Below are positions 7,095 to 15,020 of a stretch of 39,914 nucleotides of DNA, piece after piece; the stretch's first letter is position 1; the number at the start of each line of letters is the position of its first letter. The stretch spans positions 1 to 39,914 of the forward strand of contig CALUKK010000077.1 in NCBI GenBank assembly GCA_944321205.1, in the 5' to 3' direction. The DNA is from an uncultured Alistipes sp. GTDB lineage: Bacteria > Bacteroidota > Bacteroidia > Bacteroidales > Rikenellaceae. The position numbers and the translations under genes were made by a program. A model generated the notes under the pieces. It did no database searches. It was given only the letters and a program-made list of their open reading frames with translations, and was not told the origin of the DNA.

Positions 7095-9713
7095 CTAATA
7101 GTCGAATACGATCGATTGACCGGTCAGGCGAACCTCCGTGGCGGCACCTTCGGCATGCCCGGGCTGCCCGCCTCCGATAAACAGCGAGATCCGGGAGGGA
7201 TTTTCGATCAAACGGCCCGCATCATTGACCAGCCCCAGATCCCGGGGCGTCAGGGAGAATTCCACTTTCCGGGACTCACCCTTTTTCAGGTGGATGCGTT
7301 TGAACCCTTTCAAGGATCGGATGGGGGTGACGGAATAGGTCCTGGGATGGCTGACATAGAGTTGTACCACCTCATCGCCGTCCCTCTCCCCCGTATTGGT
7401 CACGTTGCAGGAGATTTTCAGATCCTTGCCGGTTTGAATCTGTCGGGGAGCCTTCAGGTCGGAATAGCGGAAGGAGGTGTAGCTCAAGCCGTATCCGAAA
7501 GGATAGAGCGGCTCTTTGTCGAAATAGCGGTACGTGCGTCCGCGCATTGCATAATCGTGGTAATCCGGCAGATCGGCATCCGATTTATAGAAGGTTATCG
7601 GGAGTCGTCCGGCCGGATTGTAGTCTCCGAAGAGGACATCCGCCACCGCCGAGCCGATCTCCTGTCCGCCATACCAGACATTGAGCAGCGCCGGGAGATT
7701 CTCGCTCTCCCAGGGTGTGGCCAGGGCACTCCCGGTTTGCAGGATCAGGACAACGGGTTTTCCCGTGGCCTCCAGCGCCTTGATCATTTCGGTCTGTACG
7801 GCCGGCAGGGCAATGCTTGTCCGGTCACCCTTGTAGAATCCCGGGACATCGATTTTCATCTCCTCCCCTTCGAGCAGCGGAGAGATCCCTCCGGCAAACA
7901 GAATCACATCGGCATCGGCGACCTCTACGGCCAGTTTTGCATAGTCCGTAGCTTGATTCTTGCCGCAGGAGAAGTGGATTGCGGCACCTTGTGAACCCTG
8001 GAAATATTCGAGCCGGATGTCGTAGGAGCGGCCTTCTTCCGCCGTCATTTCGTAGCGGGCCGTAGTCTCTTCGTGCTCCTTGAAATCATCGATCACCTTT
8101 TTGCCATCGATATAGAGCCGGTATCCGTCGTCCCCCGAGACCTGGAAGGTGTAGGTCTGGGTCTTCGGTGCCGTGAAGGTCCCGGACCATCGGACCGAGA
8201 TGTTCTGTGCCCGGATCCCGGGCGCGATTTCGTCATCCTCGGAACCTTCGAAGTCAACGGTCCGCTCCACTCGTGTCAGAAGAGGCTGTCCTTGAAGAGC
8301 GGTATTGTTGAAATATTCGGCTTTCAGACCCGGATGGCCCCCGTTGGAGAAGAGTTTCTCCATTTCAAAAGGCTCGAACAACTTATTGTCCAGAAAATTC
8401 ACCCCTTTTTTGTAGACGATCTCCGTCTGGGAACCGCATTTGTTCCGAAGTCCCTCCAGGATGGTCACACGGTGCCCGGGCGTTCCGTTGTAATTGCCCA
8501 GCAGGGAGACGGAATCATCGGCCGCAGGTCCTATCAGGGCAATCTTGCGCAGATTCCTGGACAAGGGAAGCAGACGGTCCTGGTTCTTCAGCAGGACGAT
8601 CGATTTGCGGGCCATCTCCAGGGCATCCCTGCGGTGAGATTCGCAATCGACGACCGAATAGGGGATCGAAGCATAGGGATTCTGGGCGTCGGGGGTAAAC
8701 ATGCCCAGTTTGAATCGGGCGAGGAAGAGCCTCCGAAGGGCGGCATCGATCTCTTCTTCGGCGATCAGGCCTCGACGGATGGATTCCGTGAGTTTCTGGT
8801 AATTCGAACCGCATTCGAGGTCGGTACCGTTTTTGACGGCATCGGCCGACGCCGACTCCGCATCCGGTTCGACCTTGTGGGATCGGTAGAAATCCGTAAT
8901 CGCCCCGCAATCCGAGACGATGTATCCGGGGAATTTCCAGTAGTCGCGCAGGATGCGCAATTCGAGTTTGTCGCTGCCGCAGCAGGGTTCTCCTTCGAAT
9001 CGGTTGTAGGCGCACATGACGGAGTGTACGCCGGCCTCCTTGACGAGCATGCGGAATGCCGGCAGGTAGGTATCCCACAGGTCATAGTCGGAGACCCGGG
9101 CGTCAAACGTATGCCGTTCATATTCCGGGCCGCTGTGTACGGCGAAATGTTTGGCTGTCGCCACGAGTTTGTAGAATTCGGGATTGTCGCCCTGCAAACC
9201 CCGCACAAAGGCACAACCCATCCGTCCCGAGAGATAGGGATCCTCGCCGTAGGTCTCCTGGCCGCGGCCCCAGCGCGGGTCTCGGAAAATGTTGATATTG
9301 GGCGACCAGAACGTGAGACCCTGATATTGTCCGCGTTGCCCTGATCTGACGGCATGATGGTGTTTGGCCCGGGCTTCATCGGAGATGATGGTGGCGGATT
9401 GGTAGAGCGCCTCTTCGTCAAAGGTGGCCGCCAGGGCGATAGCCTGCGGATAGACGGTTGCAAGGCCGGCGCGTGCCACCCCGTGCAAACACTCGTTCCA
9501 CCAATGATACTGCGGGACTCCGAGGCGTTCGATGGCCGGAGATTCGTCCATCATCTGACTGACCTTTTCCTCGATCGTCATGGCATCGATCAGCAGATCC
9601 ACCCGCTCCTCGAGGGGCAGTTTCTCGTTGAACCAGGGATACGACGGATTCTGGGCCTGCAGATTTCCCAGCGCGCTCAAAAGCAAAAAGAGGACAAGGA
9701 GGGTTCGTTTCAT
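7095..9713 (-). CDS. secreted glycoside hydrolase family 3 enzyme (beta-glucosidase/beta-xylosidase type) with PA14 domain
   Basis: The product has 872 residues starting at the ATG at 9713, which opens a clean signal peptide 'MKRTLLVLFLLLSALGNLQAQ'. The longer open frame upstream covers the promoter and is rejected. The GH3 N-terminal barrel follows; the nucleophile is Asp268 in 'IVSDCGAITDFY', a variant of the usual SDW motif. The second GH3 domain is interrupted by a PA14 domain (about 460-582, 'LKAEYFNN' to 'GAAIHFSCG'), and a fibronectin-III-like domain ends the protein. This layout is typical of periplasmic Bacteroidetes GH3 enzymes acting on beta-glucosides or beta-xylosides from plant glycans; exact specificity is not readable from sequence. 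No SusC/SusD genes are adjacent. The gene has its own promoter and faces the plus-strand radical SAM gene. Confidence 0.93.
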   Translation of the reverse strand: MKRTLLVLFLLLSALGNLQAQNPSYPWFNEKLPLEERVDLLIDAMTIEEKVSQMMDESPAIERLGVPQYHWWNECLHGVARAGLATVYPQAIALAATFDEEALYQSATIISDEARAKHHHAVRSGQRGQYQGLTFWSPNINIFRDPRWGRGQETYGEDPYLSGRMGCAFVRGLQGDNPEFYKLVATAKHFAVHSGPEYERHTFDARVSDYDLWDTYLPAFRMLVKEAGVHSVMCAYNRFEGEPCCGSDKLELRILRDYWKFPGYIVSDCGAITDFYRSHKVEPDAESASADAVKNGTDLECGSNYQKLTESIRRGLIAEEEIDAALRRLFLARFKLGMFTPDAQNPYASIPYSVVDCESHRRDALEMARKSIVLLKNQDRLLPLSRNLRKIALIGPAADDSVSLLGNYNGTPGHRVTILEGLRNKCGSQTEIVYKKGVNFLDNKLFEPFEMEKLFSNGGHPGLKAEYFNNTALQGQPLLTRVERTVDFEGSEDDEIAPGIRAQNISVRWSGTFTAPKTQTYTFQVSGDDGYRLYIDGKKVIDDFKEHEETTARYEMTAEEGRSYDIRLEYFQGSQGAAIHFSCGKNQATDYAKLAVEVADADVILFAGGISPLLEGEEMKIDVPGFYKGDRTSIALPAVQTEMIKALEATGKPVVLILQTGSALATPWESENLPALLNVWYGGQEIGSAVADVLFGDYNPAGRLPITFYKSDADLPDYHDYAMRGRTYRYFDKEPLYPFGYGLSYTSFRYSDLKAPRQIQTGKDLKISCNVTNTGERDGDEVVQLYVSHPRTYSVTPIRSLKGFKRIHLKKGESRKVEFSLTPRDLGLVNDAGRLIENPSRISLFIGGGQPGHAEGAATEVRLTGQSIVFDY

Positions 9714-9779
9714 TTGATTCAAGTTTAGCAGATGAAGGATTGGGGTTGGGAACCGGGCATTTTTTGCGAAGTTCATGCC

Positions 9780-9811
9780 TAAAGATAGGCACAAGTTTTC
9801 GTTTTCGCAAT
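9780..9811 (-). promoter_or_regulatory. promoter of GH3 gene
   Basis: On the minus strand, ATTG (9808-9811) is followed after 20 bp by TATCTTTA (9780-9787), close to the Bacteroidetes TTTG-N19-21-TAnnTTTG arrangement. The -7 box ends 66 bp before the ATG at 9713. Confidence 0.6.
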
Positions 9812-10058
9812 TCCGTGTCGATTCAGACGCTATGTATGATGTCGGGCGGAGCATTCTCGCCGGGGCGTTTGATCGGGATTGTCCCCTTTGAACGAGCCCT
9901 CCGGATCTTGTTGCAGAGGGGCTGGTCCGTATGCGTTTCGTCGGCAACACCGGGGCCTCTCTTCAACGCTTTTGACCGTAAGGGAGAGGCGAGTTTGTGC
10001 GATTTGATTCGGGTTGTGCTCGCTCCCGTTGTGGCAGCTCCTGCGGAGAGGTCTCCGA
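9812..10058. other. non-coding stretch between GH3 promoter and rnpB hairpin
   Basis: Together with the GH3 promoter and the rnpB hairpin, this fills a 390-bp interval without a convincing gene. Short minus-strand frames (for example 9823-10080) overlap the hairpin, are rich in Arg/Pro, and have no recognisable domain or promoter. I see nothing else here. Confidence 0.5.
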
Positions 10059-10100
10059 TACAACAGGGGCGCATTCCCATAAGAATGCGCCCCTGTTGTA
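10059..10100 (-). terminator. perfect 18-bp hairpin immediately 3' of rnpB
   Basis: Arms 10059-10076 and 10083-10100 are exact reverse complements (core CAACAGGGGCGCATTC) around a 6-base loop. It starts only a few bases past the RNase P RNA 3' end. No T-run follows on the minus strand, so it is not a classical intrinsic terminator. It could be a processing or stabilising hairpin or a factor-dependent stop. Confidence 0.65.
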
Positions 10101-10103
10101 CGT

Positions 10104-10511
10104 GCAGGCCCTGTAAGCCGGGTTCTGTTCCCGGAGCGAGCCCCGGGCCTCTGTCATTTATCTACGACGGCAGTCACCTGCCGCCTCCAGCAACCTACCC
10201 CCCGGCATCGGACGAGCAACCCTTAATTGCCGGTATACACGGTCTTGCAACCCACGGGACGTACGGCCGGATGACATTGCTGCCTCCGCGGTGGGCTCTT
10301 ACCCCGCCTTTTCACCCTTACCGGTCGGAAATTCCGGTCCGCAACCCTGCACCCTTGCGGGCGGGGACGGCCCCGGACGCCTTTACCGGCGGTTATTTTC
10401 TGTTACGCTCCCATGACCTCACGGCCATCAAGTCGTTAGCTTGCGTGGTGCTCTGCGTTGCCCGGACTTTCCTCCCCCGGCCGATGGCCGGCAGCGACAG
10501 AGCGGACCTGC
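10104..10511 (-). ncRNA. rnpB: RNase P RNA, bacterial class A
   Basis: This is the catalytic RNA of RNase P, which removes tRNA 5' leaders. Read on the minus strand it carries the universally conserved segment GAGGAAAGTCCGGGC near the 5' end. It also has the 3' block ACAGAACCCGGCTTACAGG, which forms part of the P4 and P1 region. The ends pair as helix P1: GCAGGTCC (10504-10511) with GGGCCTGC (10104-10111). Length is about 408 nt, normal for the class. The mature ends are inferred from this pairing and could shift by a few bases. A TATCTTTG -7 box lies 4 bp upstream of P1. Confidence 0.95.
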
Positions 10512-10515
10512 GGGG

Positions 10516-10523
10516 CAAAGATA
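10516..10523 (-). promoter_or_regulatory. -7 box TATCTTTG of rnpB
   Basis: An exact Bacteroidetes -7 match lies directly before the P1 helix. The spacing to the inferred RNA start (about 5 bases) fits transcription initiating at the mature or near-mature 5' end. No clear -33 TTG was seen. Confidence 0.7.
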
Positions 10524-10636
10524 GGAAAAAAATGCGGTATCGGGATCTTCGCATGTTGGATTTTCCGGTAGAAGGGATTCGACGGTCGTTGTTTCGCGGC
10601 CCGGGGCCTCGTTTGCAGATCGACCCCCCCCCTTGC

Positions 10637-12019
10637 TTAGAGAATCTTCTTCACCCAGCGGAAGAACCGATAGGGCGGATAGCGGAACGGCAGGTCGAAA
10701 CGCTCCGGGACCTCCAGGACCGAACGTCGGTGCGAGAAGGCTTCGAAACTCTCCCGGCCGTGGTAGCGTCCCATTCCCGAGTTTCCCACGCCGCCGAACG
10801 GCAGACGGTCGTTGGCGATGTGCGTGACCGTATCGTTGAGGCAGGCGCCGCCCGATGACGTGCGGCTCAGCACCTTGCGCCCCGTCTCCTCGGGACCGAA
10901 GTAGTAGAGTGCCAGCGGTTTCTCACGCGCGGAGACGAACTCCACCGCCTCGTCCGTCGTTTCGAAGGTCAGCACCGGCAGTACCGGTCCGAAGATCTCC
11001 TCCTGCATTACCGGCGACTCGGGGTCGACGTCACCCAGCAGCGTCGGGGCAATGTAACGCTCCGCGGCGTCGGTCTCTCCGCCGAAGAGAATCCTGCCCT
11101 GGGAGAGGTAGCCGGCCACCCGTTCGTAGGCCCGTGTGTCGACCATCCGTGCGTAGTGCGGACTGCGGCGGGGATTCTCCCCGTGCAACTGTTTGATGGC
11201 CCGGGCGTATTCCTCGACGAAAGAGTCGCGCAGGGTGCTGTGGAGAAGCAGATAATCCGGAGCCACGCAGGTCTGGCCCGCATTGATGGTCTTGCCCCAG
11301 GCGATGCGTCGGGCGGCAATCCGCAGATCAGCGCCCCGGTCCACCATGCAGGGGCTCTTGCCGCCCAGTTCAAGAATGACGGGGGTGAGATGCTCCGCCG
11401 CGGCCCGCATCACGACACGCCCCAGTGTCGGACTGCCCGTGAAGAAGATCACGTCCCACCGCATGGCAAATAGCTGAGTGTTGACTTCGCGGCCACCCTG
11501 TACCACGGCGACATACTCCTCGTCGAAGATCTCCGCAATCAGCCCCTCGATCACCCGGGCCACGTGCGGCGTGTGGGGTGAGGGCTTCAGCAGGGCGGTA
11601 CAGCCGGCGGAGATGGCCCCCACCAGCGGATTCAACAACAGCTGCACGGGATAGTTCCACGGTGCGACGATCAGGGCCTGCCCCAAAGGTTCGGCCACGA
11701 TGCGGCTCCGGGCCGGCAGGAGTTTCAGAGGGGTCGGACGTCGTTCGGGACGCATCCATTCGTGCAGATGGCGCAGATGCTGGTGGATTTCGCCACGGAT
11801 GATGCTCAGTTCGGTGAGGATGGCCTCCTCGTGTGACTTGTGCAGGTCCTGCCACAGGGCCTCGCAGAGTCGGTCTTCCCAGTTCACAAGGGCGGCATCG
11901 AGTCGGCGCAGCATGGTGCGGCGGAACGATTCCGGACGGGTGGCGCCTGTTCGGAACCGGGCTTTCTGGGCGGCGGCCAGCGTCTCGATGCGGGCCGCAG
12001 GGGTATCCGTAAGAGTCAT
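10637..12019 (-). CDS. NAD(P)-dependent aldehyde dehydrogenase, class 3-like
   Basis: The 460-residue product has all core motifs of the aldehyde dehydrogenase superfamily. These are 'APWNYPV' (about 119-124), 'FFTGSPTLGR' of the nucleotide fold, the general base Glu217 in 'LELGGKSP', and the catalytic Cys251 in 'NAGQTCVAPDY'. The C-terminal 'EEIFGPVLPV' and 'PFGGVGNSGMGRYHG' are also present. The short length, lack of a long N-terminal extension and the hydrophobic/basic tail ('PFRYPPYRFFRWVKKIL') resemble class 3 or fatty-aldehyde dehydrogenases, which oxidise medium- or long-chain aldehydes and may be membrane-associated. Substrate is inferred only. The gene stands alone between rnpB and the Bat operon terminator. 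A run of nine G (minus strand, 10624-10632) lies 4 bases past the stop. Confidence 0.92.
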   Translation of the reverse strand: MTLTDTPAARIETLAAAQKARFRTGATRPESFRRTMLRRLDAALVNWEDRLCEALWQDLHKSHEEAILTELSIIRGEIHQHLRHLHEWMRPERRPTPLKLLPARSRIVAEPLGQALIVAPWNYPVQLLLNPLVGAISAGCTALLKPSPHTPHVARVIEGLIAEIFDEEYVAVVQGGREVNTQLFAMRWDVIFFTGSPTLGRVVMRAAAEHLTPVILELGGKSPCMVDRGADLRIAARRIAWGKTINAGQTCVAPDYLLLHSTLRDSFVEEYARAIKQLHGENPRRSPHYARMVDTRAYERVAGYLSQGRILFGGETDAAERYIAPTLLGDVDPESPVMQEEIFGPVLPVLTFETTDEAVEFVSAREKPLALYYFGPEETGRKVLSRTSSGGACLNDTVTHIANDRLPFGGVGNSGMGRYHGRESFEAFSHRRSVLEVPERFDLPFRYPPYRFFRWVKKIL

Positions 12020-12077
12020 AATGGCGGATTTTTACGGTTTGCGGAAATCGGCAAACGGTTTGCGGTGAAGATGCAAA

Positions 12078-12110
12078 GGGAGTGCCGCATCGCGAAGGTG
12101 TGGCACTCCC
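12078..12110 (-). terminator. terminator of the MoxR/Bat operon
   Basis: A 9-bp perfect stem (GGGAGTGCC, 12078-12086, with 12102-12110) and 15-base loop lie 16 bp downstream of the last VWA gene. On the minus strand a short TTT follows the stem. Confidence 0.6.
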
Positions 12111-12125
12111 TGTTCGTGACCGGGG

Positions 12126-13157
12126 CTATTTCTCCTTTTCCCGGAAGATGTTCAGATGGGCCAGCAGCGGGTTGCGGCGGTCGAGGATCACGAATTCGGC
12201 CAGCAGCAACACCAAGGCCGCGATCAGCAGATATTGATACTGTTCGTTGAACTCCTCGAAACGGATGGTTGACAGTTCGGTCTGTTCCATCTCGTTGATT
12301 GTCTTGACGATCTCGTCCAGACCGATCGACTGTTTCGTGGCCCGAACGTAGGCACCGCCCGTGATGTCGGCGATCTGTGCCAGCATCTCTTCGTTGAGCT
12401 TCGAGACGACCATCTCGCCGTTTTCATCCTTGATGAATTCGCCGTTGATCTGAATGGGGGCCCCTTCGGGGGTTCCGATGCCGATGGTGAAGATCTTGAT
12501 GCCCTGTTTGGCGGCGCGTTCGGCCACGGCCAGCGCATCGTCCTCGTGGTTTTCGCCGTCGGTGATCAGGATGATGACGCGTCCGTGGCTTTGTTCCGTG
12601 TCGCTCGAGAACGACAGCAGAGCCTGCTCCAGGGCTTTACCGATGGCCGTGCCCTGCACCGAAACCAACGAAGGGTCGATCTTCCGGGCGAAAGCCCGCG
12701 CCATGCGGTAATCCGAGGTGATCGGCAGCTGCACCTTGGGCTCACCGGCGAAGACGACCAGCCCGACACGATCCTGCTGCAGCCCCTCGAAGAGTTTGCC
12801 GATGGCGTATTTCGTCCGTTCGAGACGGTTGGGTTCGAAATCCTCGGCAAGCATCGAGTTCGAGACATCCACCACGAGCATCATTTCGATACCTTGGGTC
12901 TTCTCTTCGCGGAGTTTCGATCCGAACTGGGGCCGGGCCGCGGCAAAGATCAGACACGTCACGGCCAGCAGGAAGAGCAGGAATCGCAACGTGACGCGTC
13001 CCGTCGAGACTTCGGGCATCAACTCCTGCAGCACGTCGGGATGACCGAAACGTGCGATCCGCTTGCGGCGGTTGCGGGCCGCGAGCCAGAAGAGTGCCAC
13101 CAGGACGGGCAGCATCACCAGAAGCCAGAGATATTGCGGGTTTGCAAAACGGAACAT
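12126..13157 (-). CDS. batB: BatB-like membrane protein with VWA domain
   Basis: The product has 343 residues. An N-terminal membrane segment ('YLWLLVMLPVLVALFWLAA'), a second helix ('FLLFLLAVTCLIFAA'), a VWA domain and a C-terminal helix ('LLIAALVLLLAEFVIL') give the classic Bat protein layout. The metal-ion-dependent adhesion site is intact: DxSxS in 'VVDVSNSML', a conserved Thr in the loop, and 'LITDGENHEDDA'. The VWA domain is predicted to face the periplasm. This is the last gene of the MoxR-Bat operon, starting 13 bp after its paralogue. In Bacteroides fragilis the bat genes are linked to aerotolerance, whereas in other bacteria envelope-stress roles are reported; the function here is inferred from family and context. 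The BatA/BatB assignment follows gene order only. Confidence 0.88.
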   Translation of the reverse strand: MFRFANPQYLWLLVMLPVLVALFWLAARNRRKRIARFGHPDVLQELMPEVSTGRVTLRFLLFLLAVTCLIFAAARPQFGSKLREEKTQGIEMMLVVDVSNSMLAEDFEPNRLERTKYAIGKLFEGLQQDRVGLVVFAGEPKVQLPITSDYRMARAFARKIDPSLVSVQGTAIGKALEQALLSFSSDTEQSHGRVIILITDGENHEDDALAVAERAAKQGIKIFTIGIGTPEGAPIQINGEFIKDENGEMVVSKLNEEMLAQIADITGGAYVRATKQSIGLDEIVKTINEMEQTELSTIRFEEFNEQYQYLLIAALVLLLAEFVILDRRNPLLAHLNIFREKEK

Positions 13158-13170
13158 GACGGATGCTTTT

Positions 13171-14160
13171 TTACGGAATACGTTTCAGAACCAGGGTCGA
13201 AAGCAGAAACTCCACGAGCAGAAGCCCCAGCGCCCCCAGCACCCAGCCGAGGAACGGTTCGTGATAGGAGATGTGTTCGAGGACTTCGACCTTGCTTTTT
13301 TCGAGTTGGTTGATTTCGTCGTAGATGGCCTTGAGCTTGGCGTTGTCCGTGGCGCGGAAGTATTTGCCGCCGGTCATTTCGGCCATGGCCGTGAGGGTTT
13401 TCTCATCGATTTCGACCTTTTGCTGGACGAAGGTGATGTTGCCGAACATGTCCACGGCGGGATAGGGGGCCGTACCCATCGTTCCGACGCCGATCGTGTA
13501 GACGCGGATATGCTGGGCCTTGGCGATTTCGGCGGCCGTGAGGGGCGTGATTTCGCCGCGGTTGTTGACGCCGTCGGTGAGCAGGATGACGACCTTCGAC
13601 TTGGCGTCGCTCTCGCGCAGGCGGTTGATGGCTGTTGCCAGACCGTTGCCGATGGCCGTTCCGCTGTCGTCGATCAGACCGCTGCGGATCCGCGAGAGCA
13701 GGGTCTGCAGCGTACTCTGGTCGGTGGTCAGCGGGCTTTGCGTGAAGGCTTCGGCGGCGAAGGCCACCAGCCCGATGCGGTCCCCGTAGCGGTCGGCAAT
13801 GAAGGATCCGGCGACCTCCTTGGCCGCCGTGATACGGTCGGGCTGGAAGTCCCGGGCCAGCATCGAGGCCGAGACGTCGATGGCCAGCATGATGTCGATA
13901 CCCTCGGTATTGGTCGAGACGTTCTGTTCGACATCCTGGGGGCGGGCCAGCGCCACGACAAGCAGCGAGAAGGCTGCGGCGCGCAGCACGAAGGGCAGAT
14001 GCCGCAGGTAATAGCGGAAGGTCCGGGGTACACCCAGCACGCCGCGGATGCTTGAGATCTGGATGGCCGCACCGCCTTGCAGCGTCCGCCAGACGTAATA
14101 GCCGATCATCGGCACGAGCAGCACCAGCAGCCAGAGATAGTATGGTGAAGCGAAATGCAT
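13171..14160 (-). CDS. batA: BatA-like membrane protein with VWA domain
   Basis: The product has 329 residues from the ATG at 14160 ('MHFASPYYLWLLVLLV'). A TTG two codons earlier is possible but less likely. It has two N-terminal membrane helices, a VWA domain with intact MIDAS ('AIDVSASML' and 'LLTDGVNNRGEITP'), and a C-terminal helix ('FLGWVLGALGLLLVEFLLSTLVL'). It is clearly paralogous to the next gene. In the best-studied cases the paired VWA proteins form a complex with TPR partners in the cell envelope, with the MoxR ATPase acting as a chaperone. The gene starts 15 bp after the TPR gene and 13 bp before the second VWA gene, so the three are almost certainly co-transcribed. Confidence 0.88.
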   Translation of the reverse strand: MHFASPYYLWLLVLLVPMIGYYVWRTLQGGAAIQISSIRGVLGVPRTFRYYLRHLPFVLRAAAFSLLVVALARPQDVEQNVSTNTEGIDIMLAIDVSASMLARDFQPDRITAAKEVAGSFIADRYGDRIGLVAFAAEAFTQSPLTTDQSTLQTLLSRIRSGLIDDSGTAIGNGLATAINRLRESDAKSKVVILLTDGVNNRGEITPLTAAEIAKAQHIRVYTIGVGTMGTAPYPAVDMFGNITFVQQKVEIDEKTLTAMAEMTGGKYFRATDNAKLKAIYDEINQLEKSKVEVLEHISYHEPFLGWVLGALGLLLVEFLLSTLVLKRIP

Positions 14161-14175
14161 AGTCAACGAACGTTT

Positions 14176-15009
14176 TTACCAGTTTTTCTTGCCGCGGACC
14201 ACAACGCCTTTGGTCTTCTCCTTGAGTTTCTCCTGGGTCTTGTCCTCCTGGGCCTGGATGGCATCGAGCATCTGCTCCTGCTCCTGCGGCGAGATCCCCG
14301 AGGGGGTAGGTTCTCCTTCTCCGGGTTTCTGTTCGCCCTTTTGATTCGGATCCCGGTTCGGGTTCTGCGGTTGGTTCTGCTGATTCGGATCCTGATTCCG
14401 GTTTTGGTTCTGATCCTGATTCTGGTTTTGGTTCTGATCCTGGTTCTGATTCTGATCCTTGTTCTGGTCTTGGTTTTGGTTCTGGTTCTGACCTTGCTGG
14501 TTCTGGTTTTGATCCTTGTTCTGATTCTGGTCCTTGTTGGGGTCGTTGCCGCCGCCTCCGCCGTTCTGGTTCTGATCCAGCAGCCGTTTCGTATAGGCGT
14601 AGTTATACTTGGTCTCCATGTCCGCGGGATTCAGCCGCAGCGACTGTTTGTAGCTTTCGAGCGCCTCCTGGTACTTTTTCTGCTTGAACTGGGCATTGCC
14701 GAGATTGTAGAAGGCTTCGGCGCGCTCCTGGTCGGCGCGCAGCGAATCGGCCGCGGCCTGCTGCATGGTCTGCTCGGCACGGTCGAAGCGTTCGTCCTTG
14801 TAGAGGGCGTTTCCGAGATCATAGGTGGCCTCGAACTGCCCCGGAGCCACCTTCAACGCCTCTTCATAGCGCTGGATGGCCGTTTCGTACGCGCCCTTGT
14901 TGTATTGACGCGTTCCCTTGCGCACGAGCGATCGCTCGGGCATCCCCTGGGCCAGGGCCCCGGCCGCGGCAAAGAGAAACAATAGCGTGATAGAAAGTGA
15001 CCTGTACAT
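14176..15009 (-). CDS. batC: TPR protein with Asn/Gln/Asp repeat tail (BatC-like)
   Basis: The product has 277 residues: a signal peptide (1-21, 'SLSITLLFLFAAAGALAQG'), then three tetratricopeptide repeats (about 30-145) with consensus positions such as 'GAYETAIQRYEEALKVAP' and 'KKYQEALESYKQSLRLNP'. A low-complexity stretch of N, Q and D with a five-Gly run follows (about 147-215), then a charged coil and a basic end. TPRs bind partner proteins; in Bat operons the TPR proteins contact the VWA proteins in the periplasm. Here the gene precedes the two VWA genes, whereas in B. fragilis batC follows batA and batB. It starts 11 bp after the preceding gene. The NQD tail is probably an extended linker. 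Confidence 0.82.
   Translation of the reverse strand: MYRSLSITLLFLFAAAGALAQGMPERSLVRKGTRQYNKGAYETAIQRYEEALKVAPGQFEATYDLGNALYKDERFDRAEQTMQQAAADSLRADQERAEAFYNLGNAQFKQKKYQEALESYKQSLRLNPADMETKYNYAYTKRLLDQNQNGGGGGNDPNKDQNQNKDQNQNQQGQNQNQNQDQNKDQNQNQDQNQNQNQDQNQNRNQDPNQQNQPQNPNRDPNQKGEQKPGEGEPTPSGISPQEQEQMLDAIQAQEDKTQEKLKEKTKGVVVRGKKNW
14376..14570. repeat. short-period coding repeat for N/Q/D-rich tail
   Basis: The plus-strand sequence is a run of imperfect repeats built from TTCTGGTTCTGATCCTG-like 6- to 18-base units, encoding (DQNQN)-type residues on the minus strand. Units differ mainly at third positions, so the array is old or selected at protein level, but it is long enough to vary in length by slippage. 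Confidence 0.75.
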
Positions 15010-15020
15010 CGTTGTTGCAT

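Noticed and set aside
8073-9344. 423-codon plus-strand frame opposite the GH3 gene
   Set aside because: Antisense shadow with no domain, promoter or start context.
9823-10080. Small minus-strand frame after rnpB
   Set aside because: No domain, overlaps the rnpB hairpin, and amino-acid composition is typical of random GC-rich sequence.
9740-10858. 372-codon plus-strand frame across rnpB
   Set aside because: It crosses the RNase P RNA gene and the end of the aldehyde dehydrogenase gene; the protein is low in structure and rich in Pro/Arg.
14376-14570. Possible CRISPR-like or minisatellite array
   Set aside because: The repeats are short, imperfect, without unique spacers, and encode the in-frame tail of the TPR protein.
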